NCBI GenBank assembly: GCA_946807835.1
Contig: OX327700.1
Coordinates: 27,254,001 to 27,318,000 of the forward strand
DNA length: 64,000 nt
Direction: 5' to 3'
DNA from: Ailanthus altissimus
Lineage: Eukaryota; Streptophyta; Magnoliopsida; Sapindales; Simaroubaceae
Below the pieces are notes generated by a model. The model worked only from the letters and a program-made list of their open reading frames with translations, was not told the DNA's origin and searched no databases. The position numbers and the translations under genes were made by a program. The stretch's first letter is position 1. Every line of letters starts with the position of its first letter. This document shows, in pieces, positions 57,378 to 64,000 of the stretch.

Positions 57378-60300
57378 TCAAATGGATACCTCTAATATTA
57401 GGTTTTTAATTAATTTTTTAATTTATCTATTTCAATTTTTGAAGGATTTATTTTGTTAAATTTGTATCAACGTGAAATTTATATTTTACGTGAGAGTAAT
57501 TATTAAAACTTTTCACGCGATTGTTAAAATTTATTTTTAAAATTATTACTATATGTTTATTTAATAATTTAATATTTAAATTAAGTGATAAATTAATAAT
57601 AATAAAATTAGAATAAATATGATCAGTTTTGTTATTCAACGTGGCAGATGAAGACACATGATTTTAGTTCATAATGTCTTAGAAAAAACGATTCTAAAAG
57701 CTTCATTGACTTGGCCAGGGACCAGATTTTGGTGCATCCGGCTCCATGTGATCTTTTCACTATTAGTCATAAATTGGATTGCGATCTCACAATAAATTAA
57801 GTTACTTCTTTTTTCTTTTTTCTTTTTTCTAAATAGTACTTGTCTGATTCTTTATTTTAATATTAGGAATGTATAACCAGCTAGACAACAAACATATTCA
57901 AATCTTTGATTCAATTATGTTATAAATGTTTGAATGGTTCCTGTATATATTTAGTCCGCCAAGTGTTAATATATGCAATATTGCTGGTGATATTGCTTCA
58001 CTCACATTTTGTTCTTTATTTTATAATTAAATCAAATGCCTTGCTTGCAGCTTTTTGGTTTGTTGGAGAGATACAACGGCTTGAGTCGATACATTAAATT
58101 AATTTTGAATTCGTTTGATATAAATTTGCTTTGTTGTCGTTGTTGTTGTTGTTGTTGTTCGGCGGTTCATCCCATCCGTGCCTTCAAGATATATTTTTCA
58201 CTTTCAAAAGAAGTGGCTCCTGTCTTTATTCAAGAAGGTGGACAAGTCTCTGGAATGGGTAATTCATGCGATTCGAAGGCTCAGAAATCAGATACAATGC
58301 CCAATAAAAAGGTAAGTCAACCCTATAATCTGCAAATTTATATATACAAGTAAAAAATTTCAAAAAAATTGAGAATGGATCAAATTGTAAAATTATATTT
58401 AAATTAAATATTTTAATAATTATTAAAATATATAATATTATGCAATAAATTACGTTCAATAGGATTTGAACATATACTCAAAGTTTAGAAGACCTATGTC
58501 CTATCCATTAGATAATTGATGCTTTTCATTTTATTTTGAATTTAATTTTTTTGCATTTTTATTTCTTATCAACGGATTAAATAGTGATTCTTACTTTCAT
58601 TTACATTATTATATCTAAGTTTTAATAGAAATATAATACTCTCTTTTGTGAATAAATATTAATTTAAATATTAAAATATTTTTTTAAGGAAAATAGTGTA
58701 CTTTCGTTAATTAGAAGAGTATACAAAAACAAGTTAGTAATTAATGTAGAAGTTTTAAATCGGAGAATTTTAATTGTATTTTAAAAATATAATAGTTAAA
58801 GTATAAGAAAATTATAATTCAATTTCTGCATTTTTGTTAAATTATTTACTAAATTTCTTATCATCCAAAAAATTCAGTTACAACTATCCCTTCAAAGATA
58901 AATATGTCTTTTAGACTTTTATAAATTAATATGATAAATTTTACATTAAAAAAATAAAAAACAAAAATATTTTTATTTCCTCTCAAAAGTCACTAGCCCC
59001 TTAAACTCAATAACCAGCCCCATCACCTCCACCTAATCACCATCATTCCCCCCACCCCAAAACCAACCCCCTTCTCCACCTAAAACCAGTCCCCTCCCCC
59101 AATCAAAACCTCCTACCATCGCCCCCTTCCAAATCAGGCCTCCTACTTTAAAATCAGCCCCTTCCCTCTCCCACCACCACCATCACCACCACCCCCCTCG
59201 ATCACAATGCCACTCCACCGATTACCCTCCTTTTGTTCTTCTCGCTTATGAGAGGAAGAAAGAAAAAAAGATTAATATGTTATTGTTGGAATTATAATTT
59301 GATGATTAGTGGTATTGTTGAGATAGTAATTTGGTGATTGATGGTATTATGTCTCTATGAATTGAAGTGAGCTAATCAAAATCAAGGCGTGGAAAGTCCG
59401 TCTCAATCAAAGAGTATAGAACAATGGGATGAATGGTAAAGGGCTGCCTGCGCCCAAAAGTGATGATTCACTTATCCTCTTGTTTATAGGGACCTCGTGG
59501 CATACAACCGAAACAACTCTGTTAAATAGTCGCCATTTTCTCTCTTTTTCAGTCTCGTGGACGGACGAAAAGGGAACAAACCTTTTGGTTAAAGGTTGAG
59601 TAGATGACTTCAAGTAAGCCCAACTAAGTGAAGATAGATCGAGTCCTAAAATAAACTTTGGGATCTAATCGATTAAGTTACTTTTAAATAGATCGATCTT
59701 AAAGATGAGTAAGAGTCAAAAGCAGCTCAAATGCATTTATCATTTGTCAGTGAGGACTCACTTACTCACCTACTCTTTATCTATTTAATAGTTTCTTCTA
59801 TTAAATTCAAAAAATAACCCGCGCGCTAGACTATAAGATAATGTGACGATGGCTTGGTGATCTCTAGTATTACATAAATGGTAGTTTTATAGTTTCAATT
59901 TATTATTTTGTAATTATTTTATTATATTATTAATAATTATTATATTATATTATATTATATATATATATTAGAGAAAATGACATATAAACCCCTAAACTTT
60001 GGAGAAATGAATATCTAAATTTTAATATTTTTAAAAACTTTATTTACATTTCTGTTGAGTAATAGTTATGTTAACTTTAATTAAACATCTATTAAAATAG
60101 GTGAAAGTACGATTGTGCCGCCATTTTTAAATAAAAAATAATAATAATTTCAATTAAATGTCGAAGTGAAGACTTAAACTTCTACTTTATAGATAAATGC
60201 CAACATTCTAACTAATTGAATTATTATACTTTATTAAAAATATTTTTAATAAGATAATAAATGAACAATTCCGAAATCGTAATGTAGCTCACAAACATTA

Positions 60301-60699
60301 GCCATTTCAGAGACTTATCGTCCATGCTCACAAACAATCCCAGGATCGAATCTCTCTTCATCCTAATGATTTTTAGCAAAAATTCACTTATATAAACACC
60401 TTCACCATTCTATAATCTATTCCAATTATTTCCAACAATGTTAGATAAGATATACGAACAATCTCCAAAATCAAAAATAAAAATTTAAAAAAAATTAACC
60501 AAAGAAAAAAAAAAACAACTTGCAAGCATGAAGCATTTGACTCGAAAACAAATTGGCATTATAGGTTGCATTTAAATTAGAAAGAAAAAGAGACGGATTG
60601 CTTGAGCCTTCACAAACCACATTGAGCTTTTTCTTCCAACAATTCAAATTTTTTCTGTAGATCATTACATCATATTTCAGAATTATTTTTGAAGAAACC
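57378..60699. other. Gene-poor region
   Basis: No gene is supported. A reading at 58150-58310 (KEVAPVFIQEGGQVSGMGNS) ends at a GTAAGT-like donor and could be a relic exon, but no partner exons were found. A GTT microsatellite lies at 58137-58159. A cytosine-rich stretch lies at 58990-59215. 59360-59640 has composition unlike its neighbours and could be organellar in origin. Two tRNA-like remnants lie near 58455-58525 and 60160-60232. Confidence 0.45.
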
Positions 60700-60860
60700 A
60701 TGTCTATCATTGGAGAGACCATTCTATCTGTCTCTATTGAGTTGCTAATAAAAAAAATTGGCGTTAGAGGGACTTCAGTTATTTGCTCGTCAAGAGCAAA
60801 TCCAGACTGATCTCATGAAGTGGAAGAAACAAATATTGAAGATTAAGGTCGACATTTGTA
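60700..60860 (+). pseudogene. Broken N-terminus of a CC-NBS-LRR resistance gene
   Basis: The ATG at 60700 opens MSIIGETILSVSIELLIKKI, typical of the Rx-type coiled-coil domain at the start of CNL immune receptors. A poly-A run (60750-60756) gains a base, after which the second frame reads LALEGLQLFARQEQIQTDLM then KWKKQILKIK. The sequence stops matching near 60850 and no NB-ARC or LRR follows. It is a short relic of an intracellular immune receptor, about 50 of the usual 1,000 or more residues. Confidence 0.75.
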
Positions 60861-61195
60861 GAGCTCATGGCCGTGTTGTGTTTTATTTAATAATTTAATT
60901 AAATATAGGGACTAAATTATTAATTTCTCTAAAGTATTTAATAAATATAAATTTTATTTAATATATACTAAACATGCTTTTTTTAATTTAATAATTAATA
61001 TTTTTAATTATAAAAATTAATATTTTATAGCTACAACATTTCTATATCAAACTGACCTTTTATTATATGCACCTTATACAAATATATATAGAAGAATAGA
61101 TTGAATAGCCGAGTGCTGAAGTACATCAATTTCAGATAGAAAATCAACTTTGTACTCGTATTGAAATCAACATTGCTCATATTTAAGAGAACGAG

Positions 61196-61378
61196 TAATG
61201 CTATATTTATCAAATTATATTTTATATTTTATATTTTAAATTGATATGTAAAATAATTATTATGTAGTAAAATAATATAAATTTTAAAATTATTAATTAT
61301 ACAATTTTATCAATCAATAATTACTAAATATATCATTTAAAAAAAATTAAAATATCATTTATAAAATATAACATTTAT
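61196..61378. mobile_element. MITE-like AT-rich inverted-repeat element, copy 1
   Basis: The ends are imperfect inverted repeats (TAATGCTATATTTAT on the left, the complement of ATAAAATATAACATTTA on the right). The centre has AAATTGATATGTAAAATAAT and AAAATTAAAATATCATTT. It shares order and sequence with the element at 62278, which supports a common mobile origin. Confidence 0.5.
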
Positions 61379-62277
61379 CTTCATTCCTAGTGGCCTTATC
61401 AATATTCACATGCAAGTCAATAAATGTAGGTTGGTGGAGGAAGACCCAAAAATACAGCATTTGTTGGTGGAAAATTAATGGTTTTATTTAAAAATAACAA
61501 AATTGGGGAGACCATTCATTATTTTAACTAAACTCTACCTATTTTATTTTTGTAGAAAAATTCGAACTATAGGGAACTCCAACCTAAAAAAAATAAATAA
61601 AATCAACAAACCACTTAAAAAACATTCTCGAATTTAATGATTTAATTGAGTTTGAATTCTTAAAGGAGTTGGATGGGCGAATATATAAAATTTAAAGTTT
61701 AAATTAACAACTAATTTAAGATTTATCAACCCATTTGATATCGAATGATATTTATAATTGCTTGAGTAAGGAAAATTGACATTTAACCTTATATTTTTAT
61801 TGAATTATTCATTATATCTTTATTTTTTTATAAATATTTTGGTTGGTCTTTACAGTTTAAAATTTTCGTTAAATGCACTTGTTTTATATTTTATTTTATT
61901 ATTTTACTCTCAATTGACATGATGTAATGTGTGTATATATATATATATTAATATAATAACTCTTGATGATGATTAATAAAATAAAATAAAATAAAATAAT
62001 AATTATTAATTTGACAGGAACTCTTATAGATTTCCCAACTGAATTAATTTATGTGGACATTCATGGGGTTGTTGGTGATACAATTTATGGAAAATTAATG
62101 CCACAACTCATCATAAGCTTCCATTCACGTTTTTCTTTTTTCGACGGTATCCACATTGTTTAGGCGTAACACTATTTGCTTATTAGTTACTGCTAGCTAC
62201 TAAGACCTTCTATAATTCTGTTGTTATATTTAATTCATAATAACACTTTTGTATAAATTTTACTTTTATTATAATTA

Positions 62278-62444
62278 CAGTAATATTATATTTTTTTAAT
62301 AATATTTTAAATTAATATGTTAAATAATTATTAGGTGGTGAAATAATTATTACTTGATATCATTTTACTATCAAATAATTATTTGATATATTATTTAAAA
62401 TAAAAAAAAATTAAAATATCATCTCAAAAAGTTTAATATTATTC
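62278..62444. mobile_element. MITE-like AT-rich inverted-repeat element, copy 2
   Basis: This is related to the copy at 61196: AAATTAATATGTTAAATAAT, GTGGTGAAATAATTATTA and AAAATTAAAATATCATCT occur in the same order. The centre is itself palindromic (AAATAATTATT). No target duplication could be fixed in such AT-rich DNA. Confidence 0.5.
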
Positions 62445-64000
62445 TTATGTTTGGATCTTTCGCTTTTAATTGGCGAAGGGGAATAAATGGGTTGATGACT
62501 TTAATTTGCAGTGGCATGTATCTTCTTAAGTCATGTTATATGCCACCCCATGGCAAGCTGAACCGAATTAAAGTTATAAAATAACATATATAATGACTAA
62601 TGAGCTTGTGGTTCTTAGGGCGTTAATATGTAGTCAAAATTGCGAATGAGAGAGGAAGACAATGGCTAATTCACTTGAGGGTTTATTTTGGCACAAAGTT
62701 TTATGGACCTCTTTAAGGAAGGTAAGGAATTTGAGTTATGATGATATTAGAGTAGTTAATTTATTCTTTTCATTTTATGAGAGTTTATAATTTGAATAGA
62801 ATATATTTAAAATTATATATGTTATTTTTAATAATTTTAATAATATAATTCAGATGAAATGTACTTAAAAAATAAACGTGTTGTTTTAAAAAAATTATAA
62901 TTTTTTAATTTAATTATAATATTAATAATATAATTTAATATAATAAGAGATAAAAAGATAAGAAGACAATAATATCATTCAAGTTTTTATGTTGTAGTAA
63001 ACTTGACAACAATTGATAGAATGATTAATAATTAATTGCGAGATTATCTCTTAACGTCTAATTACAAATAATAATAAGGTTGGAACATAAGATGATATAT
63101 AAATATATAAGGTGGGATTTATGATACCTCTTTTTTTTATATAATTTTTTATACAAAATTTTAATTATTAAACAACTTTTTATTCAACTATTAAAATTAA
63201 AGATGAAGTATAACTGTTTCATTTTTAAAAGTTAATATACTCCATTATAATAATAATAATAATAATATTATCTTTTTTATCCTCTTTTATTCTTATTTTT
63301 TTATTTCATCTAATTGGTTTTTTTCTTTCATATTAATGCCTTCCTCTTTTATTGTGTACAAATATCATACTTAATTCATTATAACAACTTTATTTTTTAA
63401 ATTAATTTTAGAAATTACATATGATCATTTTTTGAAATTATTTTACCTTTTAAAATTATTTAACTATTAATAAATTAACTTATCACCATGACTTAAATTA
63501 AACTTAAGGCCTATTTAATTTATAATTTAATCACGGATATGAATTTTTATTTCACAAAGAAAAAAATATAACAAAATCAGCACTAATCATATGCTACATA
63601 AATTAAACTTGCCTCTTTTAACCCCCCCAAAAAAAAAAACAAATTAAAAAGGGAGACACGAAAGTTGAATTAGATATGAAGACTATGTAATTTGATCTTA
63701 GCCAATACCAAATATTGCATTCGCACTCTCTATTTATGTAATAGATGTAATATAATATGCTATAGAATGAATATTAGCTTCAAACGAGTATAAATAGTTT
63801 CCAACACACATGTAAGTAGTAATCAAATAGTACTCTATGTGTATTCCTATCGTACGCACCTATACTATGATCATTCTGAATAAAAATTTTAATTGATTAA
63901 GGATTTAATAGAGTTATAATAATAGGATTATTTAAGATGATTTCACAAATTTTGGAAGAGTTGGGCAAATATAGGAATAATTGCAAAAAGGATCATATAT

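Larger units (their letters stand above)
60861..64000. other. Gene-poor AT-rich region to the window end
   Basis: No gene, RNA or large transposon is supported. Two short AT-rich MITE-like elements are listed separately. Simple repeats occur at 61937-61951 (TA) and 63246-63268 (ATA). Confidence 0.55.

Overview
This is a eukaryotic nuclear window from a flowering plant, very probably a eudicot. It is AT-rich, its genes have many introns with GT-AG borders, and it carries plant-type Copia, LINE, solo-LTR and endogenous pararetrovirus DNA. The species cannot be named from sequence alone. There are no operons, CRISPR arrays or bacterial features.

Layout. (1) 1-1442: no recognisable gene. (2) 1443-9009, minus strand: a complete 20-exon gene for the E3 UFM1-protein ligase UFL1; every exon joins in phase to 820 residues. 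(3) 9010-11990: AT-rich intergenic DNA with a degenerate tandem repeat. (4) 11991-28945: a mosaic of decayed endogenous pararetrovirus (Caulimoviridae) pieces in both orientations. It is split by a 2.7 kb solo LTR (17028-19721) and by a 5.7 kb Copia element (21996-27654), each with a 5-bp target duplication. The Copia element is odd: most of its 5' LTR is inverted. (5) 29780-32405, minus: an intact three-exon ankyrin-repeat/PGG membrane protein of the ITN1 type, with a TATA box near 33490. (6) 35.8-42.8 kb: LTR remnants, including one solo LTR nested in opposite orientation inside another member of its own family. (7) 47399-53312, minus: a Nudix hydrolase 9-like (NUDT9) gene with frameshifts, a nonsense codon and a missing exon, invaded by a solo LTR and a TIR element; most likely a pseudogene. 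(8) 53.3-64 kb: gene-poor DNA with an LTR remnant, a LINE 3' fragment, the broken N-terminus of a CC-NBS-LRR resistance gene and small MITE-like repeats.

Only two genes look functional: UFL1 (ER-associated UFMylation) and the ITN1-like ankyrin protein (membrane stress signalling in its family). They share a strand but are separated by about 17 kb of viral and transposon DNA, and nothing in the sequence links their functions. I found no new multi-gene system. The most unusual structures are the inverted-LTR Copia element, the head-to-head pararetrovirus mosaic, the self-nested solo LTRs and the CAGCGC-rich blocks shared by several LTRs.
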